Part shown: piece by piece, positions 17,414 through 27,522 of the stretch
How the letters are laid out: each line of letters starts with the position of its first letter
How positions within the stretch are numbered: position 1 is the stretch's first letter
From: Winogradskyella sp. PG-2
GTDB taxonomy: Bacteria > Bacteroidota > Bacteroidia > Flavobacteriales > Flavobacteriaceae
Direction of reading: 5' to 3'
Assembly (NCBI RefSeq): GCF_000828715.1
Contig: NZ_AP014583.1
Location: forward strand, 1,920,001-1,984,000
Length of the DNA stretch: 64,000 bases
Notes under the pieces: model-generated
Database searches by the model: none
Seen by the model: only the letters and a program-made list of their open reading frames with translations
What the model was told of the DNA's origin: nothing
Program-made: the position numbers and the translations under genes

Positions 17414-17453
17414 ATCAAAACTTATATTTTCACTTCTACGCATAAGTTTTGAT
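17414..17453 (+). promoter_or_regulatory. Leader inverted repeat upstream of the MFS transporter
   Basis: A perfect 12-bp inverted repeat, ATCAAAACTTAT / ATAAGTTTTGAT, with a 16-nt loop and no T run after it, so not a simple terminator. It may be a protein operator or an mRNA leader hairpin. The loop holds most of the 16-mer that also occurs upstream of susC. Confidence 0.55.
17422..17437. repeat. 16-bp element TTATATTTTCACTTCT, copy 2 (MFS side)
   Basis: Exact match to the copy at 16087-16102. Here it overlaps the left arm and loop of the leader inverted repeat. Confidence 0.45.
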
Positions 17454-17497
17454 AAGCATAGCTTGTCAGAATAGTATTAATTTAAACATACTATTTC

Positions 17498-19018
17498 ATG
17501 GAAAAGCGTACACTCGGATTTTGGGAAATTTGGAACATGAGTTTCGGTTTCTTAGGTATTCAAATGGGTTTTGCCCTACAAAATGCTAATGTTAGTAGAA
17601 TTTTTCAAACTTTAGGAGCAGAAATAGAAGACATCCCTATTTTATGGGTTGCTGCACCACTTACAGGTTTGATTATTCAGCCTATTATAGGTTATTTTAG
17701 CGATAGAACATGGCATCCTAAATTAGGAAGAAGAAGACCTTATTTCTTAATTGGAGCTATCCTTGCCTCTCTGGCATTATTCATTATGCCAAATTCACCA
17801 GTTTTATGGTTTGCTGCAGGAATGTTGTGGATTATGGATGCTTCTATTAATGTCTCAATGGAGCCTTTTAGAGCATTTGTAGGGGATAATCTACCAGACC
17901 ATCAAGCCACAAAAGGATTTGCAATGCAAAGCTTTTTTATCGGAATTGGAGCTTATGTAGCTTCAAAACTTCCAAATATTCTTACCTATTATGGTGTTGC
18001 AAATACAGCTCCTGAAGGAGTTATACCAGATTCTGTAAAATATTCATTTTACATTGGAGGTGCAGTTTTTTTAATTGCAGTTTTGTGGACAGTTATAAAA
18101 TCAAAAGAATATAGTCCGGAAGAAATGAAGGTTTTTGAAGAGGCTGAATCTAATAACTATAAAGTAGAAGAAAAATCAGAAAGTTGGTTCACTTCCAATG
18201 GAAAATCACATATTAAAAATGGTTTAATTGTTTTTATCATTGGTTTAATTACGAGCTATTTAATTTATAGGTACGAACTTAAAAAAGATTTATATGTTTT
18301 AACCATAGGCTTATTAACTTTTGGTGGTTTGTCATTAATTGTTTCAGGATTTATGCAGAAAAGTGGGAATCATAAAAATGGTTTTGTCGCAATAATGAAT
18401 GACTTTCAGAATATGCCAACAGTTATGAAACAACTTGCTTGGGTTCAGTTCTTTTCTTGGTTTGCATTATTTTCAATGTGGATTTATATGACACCTGCAG
18501 TTACTGAACATATTTACAGTACTGTAGATGCAACTTCAGAGGCATATAATACTGGTGCTAATAGAGTAAATAATATGTTTGCTAATTATAATATAATAGC
18601 AGCTGCTGTTGCATTTCTATTGCCATTGTTAGCTAAACGTACCAGTAGAAAGTTTACACATTTTTTAGCTCTAGTTGCTGGTGGATTCGGTTTAATGTCT
18701 ATTTATTTTATTAGTAATCCTACTTCAATAAATTTAGAATGGTTACCTATGATAGGAATAGGTATAGCATGGGCATCAATCCTTTCAATTCCTTACGCTA
18801 TGTTATCTGGATCATTACCGGCTAGTAAAATGGGCTATTATATGGGAGTATTTAATTTTTTTATTGTAATTCCGCAACTTGTAGCAGCTTCCATATTAGG
18901 ATTTATGGTTTCAAAATTTTTCAATAATGAACCTGTTTACGCTTTATTTGTTGGTGGAATTTCAATGATAGTTGCAGGACTTCTAACATTAAGAGTAAAA
19001 GATTCTATTTCAAAATAA
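17498..19018 (+). CDS. MFS (GPH/SLC45-like) maltose or maltodextrin transporter
   Basis: A 506-residue inner-membrane carrier with about twelve hydrophobic helices. The GYFSDRTWHPKLGRRRPYF loop after helix 2 and the FWEIWNMSFGFLGIQ N-terminus are characteristic of SLC45/GPH-type sugar symporters, including the maltose transporter of Bacteroidota maltose clusters. A cytoplasmic loop near residues 205-240 is charged. It heads the rightward operon, directly ahead of beta-phosphoglucomutase and the GH65 phosphorylase, so it should bring maltose or short maltodextrins from periplasm to cytoplasm. Exact substrate is inferred from context. Confidence 0.9.
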   Translation: MEKRTLGFWEIWNMSFGFLGIQMGFALQNANVSRIFQTLGAEIEDIPILWVAAPLTGLIIQPIIGYFSDRTWHPKLGRRRPYFLIGAILASLALFIMPNSPVLWFAAGMLWIMDASINVSMEPFRAFVGDNLPDHQATKGFAMQSFFIGIGAYVASKLPNILTYYGVANTAPEGVIPDSVKYSFYIGGAVFLIAVLWTVIKSKEYSPEEMKVFEEAESNNYKVEEKSESWFTSNGKSHIKNGLIVFIIGLITSYLIYRYELKKDLYVLTIGLLTFGGLSLIVSGFMQKSGNHKNGFVAIMNDFQNMPTVMKQLAWVQFFSWFALFSMWIYMTPAVTEHIYSTVDATSEAYNTGANRVNNMFANYNIIAAAVAFLLPLLAKRTSRKFTHFLALVAGGFGLMSIYFISNPTSINLEWLPMIGIGIAWASILSIPYAMLSGSLPASKMGYYMGVFNFFIVIPQLVAASILGFMVSKFFNNEPVYALFVGGISMIVAGLLTLRVKDSISK

Positions 19019-19023
19019 ATTTA

Positions 19024-19680
19024 ATGAACAAAAAAGGATTCATATTCGATCTAGATGGTGTTATTGTAGACACTGCTAAATATCATTTTTTAGCATGGCA
19101 AAGACTAGCTAAAAGTTTAGATATAGACTTTACAGAAGAAGAAAACGAGCAACTTAAAGGAGTAAGTCGTGTACACTCATTAGAAAAAATATTAGCTTGG
19201 GGAAATAAAACTATATCCGAAGCTCAATTTACTGAGCTTATGGGTAAAAAGAACGAGGAATATTTGAGCTATATCGCAGAAATGAGTAGCGATGAAATTT
19301 TGCCAGATGTACCAAGGGTTTTAGAAACATTGATAGAGAAACAACAACCAATATCATTGGGTTCTGCAAGTAAAAATGCTAGAATTATTTTAGAACGTGT
19401 TGCATTAAAAAAACATTTTGATGCTATAGTAGATGGCAATGATGTTAGTAAAGCTAAACCAGACCCAGAAGTGTTTTTAATAGCAGCTAAATTATTAAAT
19501 ATAAAACCAAAAGATTGTATTGTTTTTGAAGATTCAGTTGCTGGTGTAGAAGCTGCAAATACAGCTAATATGATATCTATTGGTATAGGTAATGAAGCTG
19601 TTTTAGGTGATGCGCAATATGTATTCAAAGATTTTACTGAAATCTCAGATGATTTCATCAATAAATTAATCAATAATTAA
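19024..19680 (+). CDS. pgmB: Beta-phosphoglucomutase
   Basis: A 218-residue HAD-superfamily enzyme that interconverts beta-glucose 1-phosphate and glucose 6-phosphate. The nucleophile/acid motif FDLDGVIVDTAKYH is at residues 8-21, the cap-domain GVSR segment near 45, the LGSASKN motif II near 115-121, the conserved Lys in KAKPDPEVF, and VFEDSVAGVEAA (motif IV) near 165. The length is typical. It follows the transporter by 5 bp and precedes the GH65 phosphorylase, which supplies its beta-glucose 1-phosphate substrate. This pairing is the hallmark of phosphorolytic maltose use. Confidence 0.95.
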   Translation: MNKKGFIFDLDGVIVDTAKYHFLAWQRLAKSLDIDFTEEENEQLKGVSRVHSLEKILAWGNKTISEAQFTELMGKKNEEYLSYIAEMSSDEILPDVPRVLETLIEKQQPISLGSASKNARIILERVALKKHFDAIVDGNDVSKAKPDPEVFLIAAKLLNIKPKDCIVFEDSVAGVEAANTANMISIGIGNEAVLGDAQYVFKDFTEISDDFINKLINN

Positions 19681-19721
19681 AAAAAACATAGCCTTATCAT
19701 TAAGGTTTTAAAAAAAAATAA

Positions 19722-22028
19722 ATGAATCTAGATTATATCATACCAAATTCTTGGTCAATTGTAGAAGAAGGATTTCATCCAGATCGAGTTAAGGCATCAG
19801 AAAGTCTATTTAGTATAGGTAATGGTGCAATGGGACAACGTGCAAATTTTGAAGAGCAGTATTCTGGCTCAACATTTCAAGGGAGTTATATCGCAGGAGT
19901 TTATTATCCGGATAAGACAAGAGTAGGTTGGTGGAAAAACGGTTATCCAGAATATTTTGCCAAAGTGCTTAATGCACCAAACTGGATAGGTATTAACGTT
20001 TTTATAAATGATGAACCTTTAGATCTTAACACCTGTAAAAAGGTTGAAAATTTTAAAAGGGAGCTTAACATGAAAGAAGGTTGGTTGTCTAGAAGTTTTG
20101 TAGCCACCCTTCAAAATGACATTAAAGTTGAAGTCAATGTAAAGCGTTTCTTAAGCTTAGATATAGACGAATTAGGTGTTGTTGAGTATTCGGTAAAACC
20201 ATTGAATACAGATGCTACAATTAACTACAAACCATACATTGATAGTGGTATTACAAACGAAGATACCAATTGGGATGATAAGTTTTGGGATACTTTGAAT
20301 GTGAGTCACGAAAATAATCAGGCTTTCATTCAAGCTAAAACTATGAAAACAGATTTTTACACTTGTACGTTCATGGAGTCGCAAGTTTTTATCGATGGAA
20401 AATCAGTTATCATAGAACCAAATATAAAGGCTGATGCTAATTATGCTTCTTTTAGCTATAGCTATGAGGTAAAGCAAAATGAAATATATTCAATTCATAA
20501 GTTCGGTGGTTATACTGTAGATAGAAATCATAGTAAAAATGAATTGGTAAGTATTGCAAAATCAATTTTAAAGAAGGGTACAAAGTCAGGTTTTTCATTT
20601 TTGCTAAACGCGCAAAAAAATGCTTGGGCTAAAATTTGGGATATGGCTGACATTACTATTGATGGTGATGTTAAAGCTCAGCAAGGTATTAGATTTAATA
20701 TTTTTCATTTAAATCAAACCTATCTTGGGACTGATCCACAATTAAATATTGGACCAAAAGGATTTACTGGCGAAAAATATGGAGGAAGTACCTATTGGGA
20801 TACCGAAGCCTATTGTATTCCTTTTTACATGGCTACCAAAGATCAAAGTGTTGCAAGGAATTTACTAACCTACAGGTATAAACATTTAGAAAAAGCTATT
20901 GAAAATGCTGAAAAACTAGGTTTTAAAAATGGTGCGGCTTTATATCCTATGGTAACCATGAATGGTGAAGAATGCCACAACGAATGGGAAATTACTTTTG
21001 AGGAAATTCATAGAAATGGAGCCATTGCATTTGCTATTTTTAACTATTACAGATATACAGGTGACTATAGCTATATACCAGAAATGGGATTAGAAGTATT
21101 AATAGGTATTGCTCGTTTTTGGCATCAAAGGGCAACATTTTCAACAGAAAAAAATAAATACGTAATTCTTGGAGTTACAGGACCTAACGAATACGAAAAT
21201 AACGTTAACAATAATTGGTACACAAACTATGTAGCACAATGGTGTATTAACTATGCCTTAGAAAATATAGAAAGGATAAAAGGTGGTTTTGAAGATGACT
21301 ATACTCGAATTTCTGGCAAAACAAAAATTACGCATGAAGAATTAGCACTTTGGAAAAAAGTAGCTGATGATATGTATTTCCCATATTCTGAAAAACACAA
21401 TGTTTATTTACAGCAAGATGGATTTTTAGATAAAGAATTAATTACAGTGGCTGACTTAGATCAGTCGCAACGTCCAATAAATCAAAAATGGTCTTGGGAC
21501 AGAATATTACGTTCTCCATACATAAAACAAGCAGATACACTTCAAGGCATGTATTTCTTTGAAGATCAATTTACAACTGAAGAATTAGAACGCCATTTCG
21601 ATTTTTACGAACCTTTTACAGTTCACGAAAGTTCATTATCTCCTTGCGTACATAGTATTCAGGCTGCAAAGTTAGATCGTATGGAACAAGCTTACACCTT
21701 TTATCTAAGAACATCGCGTTTAGATTTAGATGATTATAATCACGAAGTTGACGAAGGTTTGCACATTACATCAATGGCTGGTACATGGATGAGTATAGTA
21801 GAAGGTTTTGGAGGTATGCGTGTTAAAAATGACACCTTAACTTTTGAACCAAAAATTCCAGAGCAATGGAAAGCGTATTCATTTAAAGTCAATTTTAGAA
21901 ATCAAATTTTAAAAGTAAGTGTAAATCAAAGTGAAACACATTTTGAGTTGGAAGGAGAACATGATTTACAAATTAAGGTAAATGGAAAATCAGTAACCAT
22001 ATCACCAAATGGTTTGGTAACAGTGTAA
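19722..22028 (+). CDS. GH65 glycoside phosphorylase, probably maltose phosphorylase
   Basis: A 768-residue cytosolic enzyme: N-terminal beta-sandwich (about 1-270), linker helices, (alpha/alpha)6 barrel (about 325-690) and small C-terminal beta domain. The catalytic acid is Glu490 in GVTGPNEYENNVNNNWYTN. The substrate and phosphate regions KGFTGEKYGGSTYWDTEAY and HESSLSPCVHS are conserved. GH65 enzymes of this length phosphorolyse alpha-linked glucose disaccharides. With a beta-phosphoglucomutase and maltodextrin enzymes alongside, maltose is the likely substrate. Kojibiose or trehalose specificity cannot be excluded by eye. It has no signal peptide. Confidence 0.93.
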   Translation: MNLDYIIPNSWSIVEEGFHPDRVKASESLFSIGNGAMGQRANFEEQYSGSTFQGSYIAGVYYPDKTRVGWWKNGYPEYFAKVLNAPNWIGINVFINDEPLDLNTCKKVENFKRELNMKEGWLSRSFVATLQNDIKVEVNVKRFLSLDIDELGVVEYSVKPLNTDATINYKPYIDSGITNEDTNWDDKFWDTLNVSHENNQAFIQAKTMKTDFYTCTFMESQVFIDGKSVIIEPNIKADANYASFSYSYEVKQNEIYSIHKFGGYTVDRNHSKNELVSIAKSILKKGTKSGFSFLLNAQKNAWAKIWDMADITIDGDVKAQQGIRFNIFHLNQTYLGTDPQLNIGPKGFTGEKYGGSTYWDTEAYCIPFYMATKDQSVARNLLTYRYKHLEKAIENAEKLGFKNGAALYPMVTMNGEECHNEWEITFEEIHRNGAIAFAIFNYYRYTGDYSYIPEMGLEVLIGIARFWHQRATFSTEKNKYVILGVTGPNEYENNVNNNWYTNYVAQWCINYALENIERIKGGFEDDYTRISGKTKITHEELALWKKVADDMYFPYSEKHNVYLQQDGFLDKELITVADLDQSQRPINQKWSWDRILRSPYIKQADTLQGMYFFEDQFTTEELERHFDFYEPFTVHESSLSPCVHSIQAAKLDRMEQAYTFYLRTSRLDLDDYNHEVDEGLHITSMAGTWMSIVEGFGGMRVKNDTLTFEPKIPEQWKAYSFKVNFRNQILKVSVNQSETHFELEGEHDLQIKVNGKSVTISPNGLVTV

Positions 22029-22073
22029 AACATTTAATTCTCCAAATTTGAGAACGTTAAAAAAGATATAAGT

Positions 22074-24041
22074 ATGAAAAACAAATTAAGAAGTCTTTCA
22101 ATATGCATGTTAATTTTAATGTCATCTTGTAAGGAGAAAACAAATACAGAGAACACGACCTCAGTTTCAAATGAATCTTTTGTTGAAATAAATGATATTA
22201 AAAAAATTGAACCACCAAATTGGTGGATTGGATTTAAGAGCGATAGTCTTCAACTTTTAGTAAAACACCCTAGTATTTCAGATTATAAACCAAGTATAAC
22301 CTATTCAGGTTTATCAATAGAAAACGTTACAAAAGGAAATAATAGTAACAATTATTTATTCATAGATCTGGTAATATCTGAAACGACTTCAGCCGGTAAA
22401 TTCAATATCAATTTTAAAAATGATAAAGGAGAAGAATTAATAGCAACTTATGAACTCAAGGAGCGCATAAAGTCAGCTGAGGATTATATTGGTTTTGATA
22501 GTTCTGATGCCATTTATTTAATTACTCCAGATCGTTTCGTCAACGGAATTACAGCTAACGATACACCTTTAGGAATTGAAGGTCATCCTGAAATGCTCGA
22601 AACCACAACAGATAAAACCAATGATTATGCAAGACATGGTGGTGATATTGCAGGAGTTACTAAATACATCGATTATATTCATGATTTAGGATTTACAGCA
22701 GTTTGGCCTCAACCCTTGTTAACCAATGATATGCATCAAGGATCGTATCATGGCTATGCGGTTACAGATTTATACCAGATAGATCCTCGTTTCGGGACTA
22801 TAGAAGAATATAAAGATTTATCCGTAAAGCTTAAAGAAAAAAACATGAAGCTTGTTATGGATCAGGTTGCAAACCATTGTGGATTAGAACATTGGTGGAT
22901 GAAAGATTTGCCATTTAAAGATTGGGTAAATTTTCAAGAAAACTATGAGAGTAATATTAAAAATTGGAACTGGGAGGTAACCAAGTTTTCTAATCACAGA
23001 CGTACAACTAATCAAGATATTTATGCTTCTAAAGCAGATAGAAAAGGCAACAATGAAGGTTGGTTTGTAGATGCAATGCCAGATTTAAATCAACGTAACC
23101 CTTTTATGGCCAAATATATTATTCAAAATAGTATATGGTGGGTTGAAACTGCTCAGTTAGGGGGTATTCGTCAAGACACTTATCCTTATCCAGATAAAGA
23201 TTTTATGAGTGATTGGGCTGGTGCAATAATGACCGAGTATCCAAACTTTAGTATTGTTGGAGAAGAGTGGAGTTACAATCCGCTACTTATTGGGTATTGG
23301 CAAGAAGGAGCAAATAACAGAGATGGTTACGATTCTAACTTAAAATCTTCAATGGATTTTGCCATGCAACAAAAAGTTGTAGAAGGTATTAAGGAAAAAG
23401 AATCTTGGGATAAAGGCTTAGTAAAAATATATGAAGGCTTAGCTAATGATTTTCATTATGCGAGCCCAAAAGATATTATGGTTTTTGAAGGCAATCATGA
23501 TATGAGCCGAATTTTCACCCAAATGGATGGAGATATTGAAAATACCAAAATGGCAATGGCAACCTACTCTGTGATGCCTAGAATTATGCAGATGTATTAT
23601 GGTACTGAAATCTTAATGAATGATTTTGCGAAACCAGGCGACCATGGATTAATTCGTACAGATTTCCCAGGTGGTTGGCAAGGAGATACTGTAAATGCAT
23701 TTACAGGAGAAGGTTTGACTGAAGATCAAAAGAATATGCAGTCGTTTATTAAAAAGCTCTTTAATTATAGGAAGAATAGTAAGGCTATTCATGAAGGTAA
23801 AACAGTACATTTTGCGCCATTTGTTGGTACTTATTTTATGTATAGAATTCTTGGAGATGAAATAGTCGTTTTAATATTAAATAAAAACGAAGATATTATC
23901 ACCATTGATCTCAATTACCAAGAAGAAATGGGACTAAAAGGGAAAACACTTAAGAATGTCATTACTGGCGAAACAAAGCTTTGGGGAGATGTCATAGAGT
24001 TAAAGTCCAAAGGTGTAACCATATTAACGACTAAGCTTTAA
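22074..24041 (+). CDS. GH13 neopullulanase/cyclomaltodextrinase-like lipoprotein
   Basis: A 655-residue periplasm-facing lipoprotein (lipobox Cys in LMSSCKEKTN, about residue 19). Residues about 45-130 form a cyclomaltodextrinase-type N-terminal domain (PPNWWIGFKSDSLQLLVKHP), followed by the GH13 barrel. The catalytic residues are Asp368 (GIRQDTYPY), Glu397 (VGEEW) and Asp476 (EGNHDMSR). The barrel also has DQVANHCG and HDLGFTAVWPQP. The architecture matches SusA-like neopullulanases that cut maltodextrins or cyclodextrins in the periplasm. It is the fourth gene of the rightward arm, 45 bp after GH65. Confidence 0.92.
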   Translation: MKNKLRSLSICMLILMSSCKEKTNTENTTSVSNESFVEINDIKKIEPPNWWIGFKSDSLQLLVKHPSISDYKPSITYSGLSIENVTKGNNSNNYLFIDLVISETTSAGKFNINFKNDKGEELIATYELKERIKSAEDYIGFDSSDAIYLITPDRFVNGITANDTPLGIEGHPEMLETTTDKTNDYARHGGDIAGVTKYIDYIHDLGFTAVWPQPLLTNDMHQGSYHGYAVTDLYQIDPRFGTIEEYKDLSVKLKEKNMKLVMDQVANHCGLEHWWMKDLPFKDWVNFQENYESNIKNWNWEVTKFSNHRRTTNQDIYASKADRKGNNEGWFVDAMPDLNQRNPFMAKYIIQNSIWWVETAQLGGIRQDTYPYPDKDFMSDWAGAIMTEYPNFSIVGEEWSYNPLLIGYWQEGANNRDGYDSNLKSSMDFAMQQKVVEGIKEKESWDKGLVKIYEGLANDFHYASPKDIMVFEGNHDMSRIFTQMDGDIENTKMAMATYSVMPRIMQMYYGTEILMNDFAKPGDHGLIRTDFPGGWQGDTVNAFTGEGLTEDQKNMQSFIKKLFNYRKNSKAIHEGKTVHFAPFVGTYFMYRILGDEIVVLILNKNEDIITIDLNYQEEMGLKGKTLKNVITGETKLWGDVIELKSKGVTILTTKL

Positions 24042-24043
24042 TT

Positions 24044-25018
24044 ATGAAAAAGATAATTTACATTTTAATTATTTGTTTAAGTTTTTCATGTAAAAACACA
24101 AAAGATACTAAAACAGATAATTTTGAAACGGATATTCAAAGTACTACAGCACATCAATTTAAAAGTGTTGATGAGGTAAAGCTTTACGCTGGTAAATTAT
24201 TGAGATTTGATAGCTTTCCGTCTAAATATATTACACCTAGACCTGTAGATATTTGGTTGCCTAAAAATTATTCAAGTGATAAAAAGTATAATGTATTGTA
24301 TATGCACGATGGTCAAATGCTATTTGATAGTAAAATGACATGGAATAAGCAAGAATGGAAAGTTGATGAATGGGCAACTCAATTAGTTGAAGAAGGAAAA
24401 GTTAAGGATTTTATTGTGGTGGCAATACATAACATTGCACAACTACGTTGGCAAGATTTATACCCTCAAAAGTCATTTAATTTTATAGATGAAAGTGTAA
24501 AAGATTCTCTAGTAGATATTGCAGGTAAAAAGAATATAAAACTGAATGGTGACAACTACTTAAAATTTGTCGTTGAAGAACTAAAACCCATCATTGATAG
24601 TTCTTATTCTGTTTATACTGATAGAGAACATACTTTCGTAATGGGTTCAAGTATGGGAGGTTTAATGTCTATCTATGCGATTAGCGAATATCCAATAGTG
24701 TTTGGAGGTGCAGCTTGTCTATCAACGCATTGGGTTGGAGCTATGCCAATGGAAGATAACCCATATCCTGATGGGATTTTTAAATATATGGAAGCAAATT
24801 TATCAAAAGCTGGCACACATAAATTGTATTTCGATTATGGTAATAAAACTTTAGATGCGCATTACCCACAATACGCACCGAGAGTAGATGAAATTTTAAA
24901 AGCAAAAGGTTATACAGAAGAAAATTCAAAGAATCTGTTTTTTGAAGGTACAGATCACTCTGAAAATTCTTGGAATAGTAGATTAGACCAACCAATAATA
25001 TTTTTATTAGGAAAATAG
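24044..25018 (+). CDS. Alpha/beta-hydrolase esterase lipoprotein (esterase D-like)
   Basis: A 324-residue lipoprotein (lipobox Cys in SLSFSCKNTKD, about residue 16) of the putative-esterase family (PF00756 type). The nucleophile elbow is GSSMGG. YMHDGQMLFD forms the oxyanion/HDG region. The terminal His is in EGTDHSENSW. It is 2 bp after the neopullulanase-like gene and so is translated from the same message. Homologues de-acylate carbohydrates or siderophores. Its presence inside a starch locus suggests removal of acyl groups from decorated glucans or a regulatory ester, but no substrate can be assigned. Confidence 0.85.
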   Translation: MKKIIYILIICLSFSCKNTKDTKTDNFETDIQSTTAHQFKSVDEVKLYAGKLLRFDSFPSKYITPRPVDIWLPKNYSSDKKYNVLYMHDGQMLFDSKMTWNKQEWKVDEWATQLVEEGKVKDFIVVAIHNIAQLRWQDLYPQKSFNFIDESVKDSLVDIAGKKNIKLNGDNYLKFVVEELKPIIDSSYSVYTDREHTFVMGSSMGGLMSIYAISEYPIVFGGAACLSTHWVGAMPMEDNPYPDGIFKYMEANLSKAGTHKLYFDYGNKTLDAHYPQYAPRVDEILKAKGYTEENSKNLFFEGTDHSENSWNSRLDQPIIFLLGK

Positions 25019-25020
25019 TT

Positions 25021-25046
25021 TGTCATTCTGAACTTGTTTCAGAATC
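25021..25046. repeat. Short palindromic dispersed element (TGTCATTCTGA...TCAGAATC), copy 1
   Basis: An 8-bp perfect inverted repeat, ATTCTGAA / TTCAGAAT, around a 5-nt loop lies in the gap between the esterase and GH31 genes. A related copy is at 49152-49176. It is REP-like in size and intergenic placement. It may modulate mRNA stability within the operon. Confidence 0.55.
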
Positions 25047-25062
25047 ATCACAAATAAATAAT

Positions 25063-27519
25063 ATGAAACATATACTTCTATATATATCGGTTTTACTGTT
25101 TACAGTTACTATTACTGCTCAAAACGCAAACCGTATTTTTAAAAGTGCTCAAGTTGAAGGCCTATATGTAAAAGTTACAGTTAATGATGGTTACTACATT
25201 ATCAACCCATATTCTTCAACTATTATAGAGACTACTTTTGTTCCAAATGGTGAAATGTTGAATTCAGAGTCACATGCAGTGGTTTTAAGTCCTAGTAATT
25301 CCACCATTGAAATAAACGAAAGAGCTAATGATATTCTAATAAATACTAATGGTGAACTTTATATTACAATAACAAAAAGCCCATTCCAAATCTCATACTA
25401 CTACAAGGACAAGCTCATCACATCGGAAAAACAAGGCTACCACAAGAGTAAACATGAGCTAATGGACATGGTAAAAGGCAACATCGTTGCAGATTCTACC
25501 GAAAAAATAGAATTCAATCTAACCAAAGGCGAAGTGTTATATGGAGGAGGAGCAAGAGCTTTGGGCATGAATCGTCGTGGAAACCGGTTACCATTATACA
25601 ATAGAGCGCATTATGGATATGAGACCAGAAGCGAGTTAATGAACTTTACATTACCAATTGTATTATCATCTAATCAATACATGATTCATTTTGATAATGC
25701 ACCAGTAGGCTATTTAGATTTAGACAGTAAAGGTGATAATAGCTTAACTTACGAGACTATTTATGGTCGAAAAACTTACCAAGTCATAGTTGGTGAAACA
25801 TGGTACGATATTATAAATAATTATACAATCTTAACAGGAAAACAACCCATGCTACCACGTTGGGCTTTAGGGAATTTCTCTAGTCGTTTTGGATACCATT
25901 CCCAAGAAGAAGTTGAAATGACCATTGATAAATTTAAAGAAGAGGAAATCGCTGTTGATGCTGTAATTTTAGATTTATTTTGGTTTGGAAAAGAGATACA
26001 AGGGACTTTAGGAAATTTTGAATTTTATAGAGATTCGTTTCCAGAGCCAATACAGATGATTAAGACTTTAAAGGCGAAAAATGTTGAAACCATTCTTATT
26101 ACCGAACCTTATGTTTTAACAACTTCTAAACGTTGGGATGAAGCTGTAAAGGCAGATATCTTAGCCAAAGACTCTATTGGTAAGCCAGCTGTTTTTGACT
26201 TTTATTTTGGTAATGGTGGTATTATAGATATTTATAGCCCAAAAGGAGAACAGTGGTTTAAAAATATTTATAAAGGTTTGTCAGATTATGGTGTTAACGG
26301 ATTTTGGGGGGATTTAGGTGAACCTGAAGTATTACCATCTTGGGTGAATTTTGAAAGTGGAACTGCAGACGAATTTCATAATATCTATGGTCACGACTGG
26401 GCAAAATTAGTTTACGAAGCGAGTTTAGAATCAAATCCTAACAGAAGACCTTTTGTTTTAATGCGAGCTGGTTACTCAGGTTCGCAACGTTATGGCATGG
26501 TGCCTTGGTCTGGTGATGTTAACAGAACTTGGGGAGGTTTCCAAAGTCAACCTGAAATTGCATTACAAATGGGAATGCAAGGTTTAGCTTATATGCATAG
26601 CGATTTAGGAGGATTTGCAGGCGATAACCTAGATGATGAGTTGTATTTGCGTTGGTTACAATATGGTGTGTTTAACCCAATTTTCAGACCTCATGCTCAA
26701 GAGAGTGTAGCAAGTGAACCAGTTTTTAGAAGTGAGAAAACAAAAGCTTTAGCTAATGAAGCTATTGAGTTACGCTATAAATTACTTGAGTATAATTATA
26801 ATTTGGTTTATCAAAACAACCAATTTGGAAAACCGTTAATGCGCCCTTTGTTTTTTGAAGAACCAGAGAATAAAGATTTGTTTAACTATTCCAAAACCTA
26901 TTTATGGGGAAATGATATTTTGGTGTCACCTGTTTTGGAAGCTGATATAACTGAACAAGAAATATACTTTCCTAAAGATAATGTATGGTTTGATTTTTAT
27001 ACAGATGAAAGATTTGAAGGTGGACAAACAAGAACTGTTTCGTTAAAGGAGAACTCAATTCCGACTTATGTGAGAGCTGGTGCTTTTATTCCTATATCAA
27101 AACCTGTGCCAAGTACTAAAGAATATAATAGTTCTTTAAAATTACACTATTATTTTGATATTACGAAAGCTGAAACTGAACAATACATTTACTCCGATAA
27201 TGGAAGTGATACCAATGCTATTGAAAACAATGCGTATGAGGTTTTAGAATTTGAATCAAAATATAAAGGAACGAAACTAGAATTCGAATTTGAATATGAA
27301 ACTGAACTTAAAGAAAGATATGGTGATTTGATGACAATAGTATCTGGAAAGAAATCAATTCATTTAATTATTCATAAGATTCCAAGAGAACCGAAATATA
27401 TTAAGGTTAATGGTAGAAAAGTATCTGGAAAATGGGATTCTAAATCTAAGACAATATCAGTTTCGGGAGTTATAAAACCATCTGAAGCACTAAAAATCAA
27501 AATCAAACTAAAAAGATAA
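25063..27519 (+). CDS. GH31 alpha-glucosidase, exported
   Basis: An 818-residue enzyme with a signal peptide (about 1-19). The N-terminal beta-sandwich (about 20-245) is followed by the GH31 barrel (about 255-600) and C-terminal beta domains. The catalytic nucleophile is Asp417 in GFWGDLGEPE and the acid/base Asp485 in PWSGDVNRTW. RYGMVPWSGD and YMHSDLGGF are further GH31 signatures. It should release glucose from the non-reducing ends of maltodextrins in the periplasm, the job done by SusB in Bacteroides. It is in the rightward operon, separated from the esterase by a 44-bp gap holding a small palindrome. Confidence 0.93.
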   Translation: MKHILLYISVLLFTVTITAQNANRIFKSAQVEGLYVKVTVNDGYYIINPYSSTIIETTFVPNGEMLNSESHAVVLSPSNSTIEINERANDILINTNGELYITITKSPFQISYYYKDKLITSEKQGYHKSKHELMDMVKGNIVADSTEKIEFNLTKGEVLYGGGARALGMNRRGNRLPLYNRAHYGYETRSELMNFTLPIVLSSNQYMIHFDNAPVGYLDLDSKGDNSLTYETIYGRKTYQVIVGETWYDIINNYTILTGKQPMLPRWALGNFSSRFGYHSQEEVEMTIDKFKEEEIAVDAVILDLFWFGKEIQGTLGNFEFYRDSFPEPIQMIKTLKAKNVETILITEPYVLTTSKRWDEAVKADILAKDSIGKPAVFDFYFGNGGIIDIYSPKGEQWFKNIYKGLSDYGVNGFWGDLGEPEVLPSWVNFESGTADEFHNIYGHDWAKLVYEASLESNPNRRPFVLMRAGYSGSQRYGMVPWSGDVNRTWGGFQSQPEIALQMGMQGLAYMHSDLGGFAGDNLDDELYLRWLQYGVFNPIFRPHAQESVASEPVFRSEKTKALANEAIELRYKLLEYNYNLVYQNNQFGKPLMRPLFFEEPENKDLFNYSKTYLWGNDILVSPVLEADITEQEIYFPKDNVWFDFYTDERFEGGQTRTVSLKENSIPTYVRAGAFIPISKPVPSTKEYNSSLKLHYYFDITKAETEQYIYSDNGSDTNAIENNAYEVLEFESKYKGTKLEFEFEYETELKERYGDLMTIVSGKKSIHLIIHKIPREPKYIKVNGRKVSGKWDSKSKTISVSGVIKPSEALKIKIKLKR

Positions 27520-27522
27520 GCT

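Noticed and set aside
19269..19673. Minus-strand gene inside pgmB
   Set aside because: Full overlap with a clearly recognised enzyme, no independent family features.
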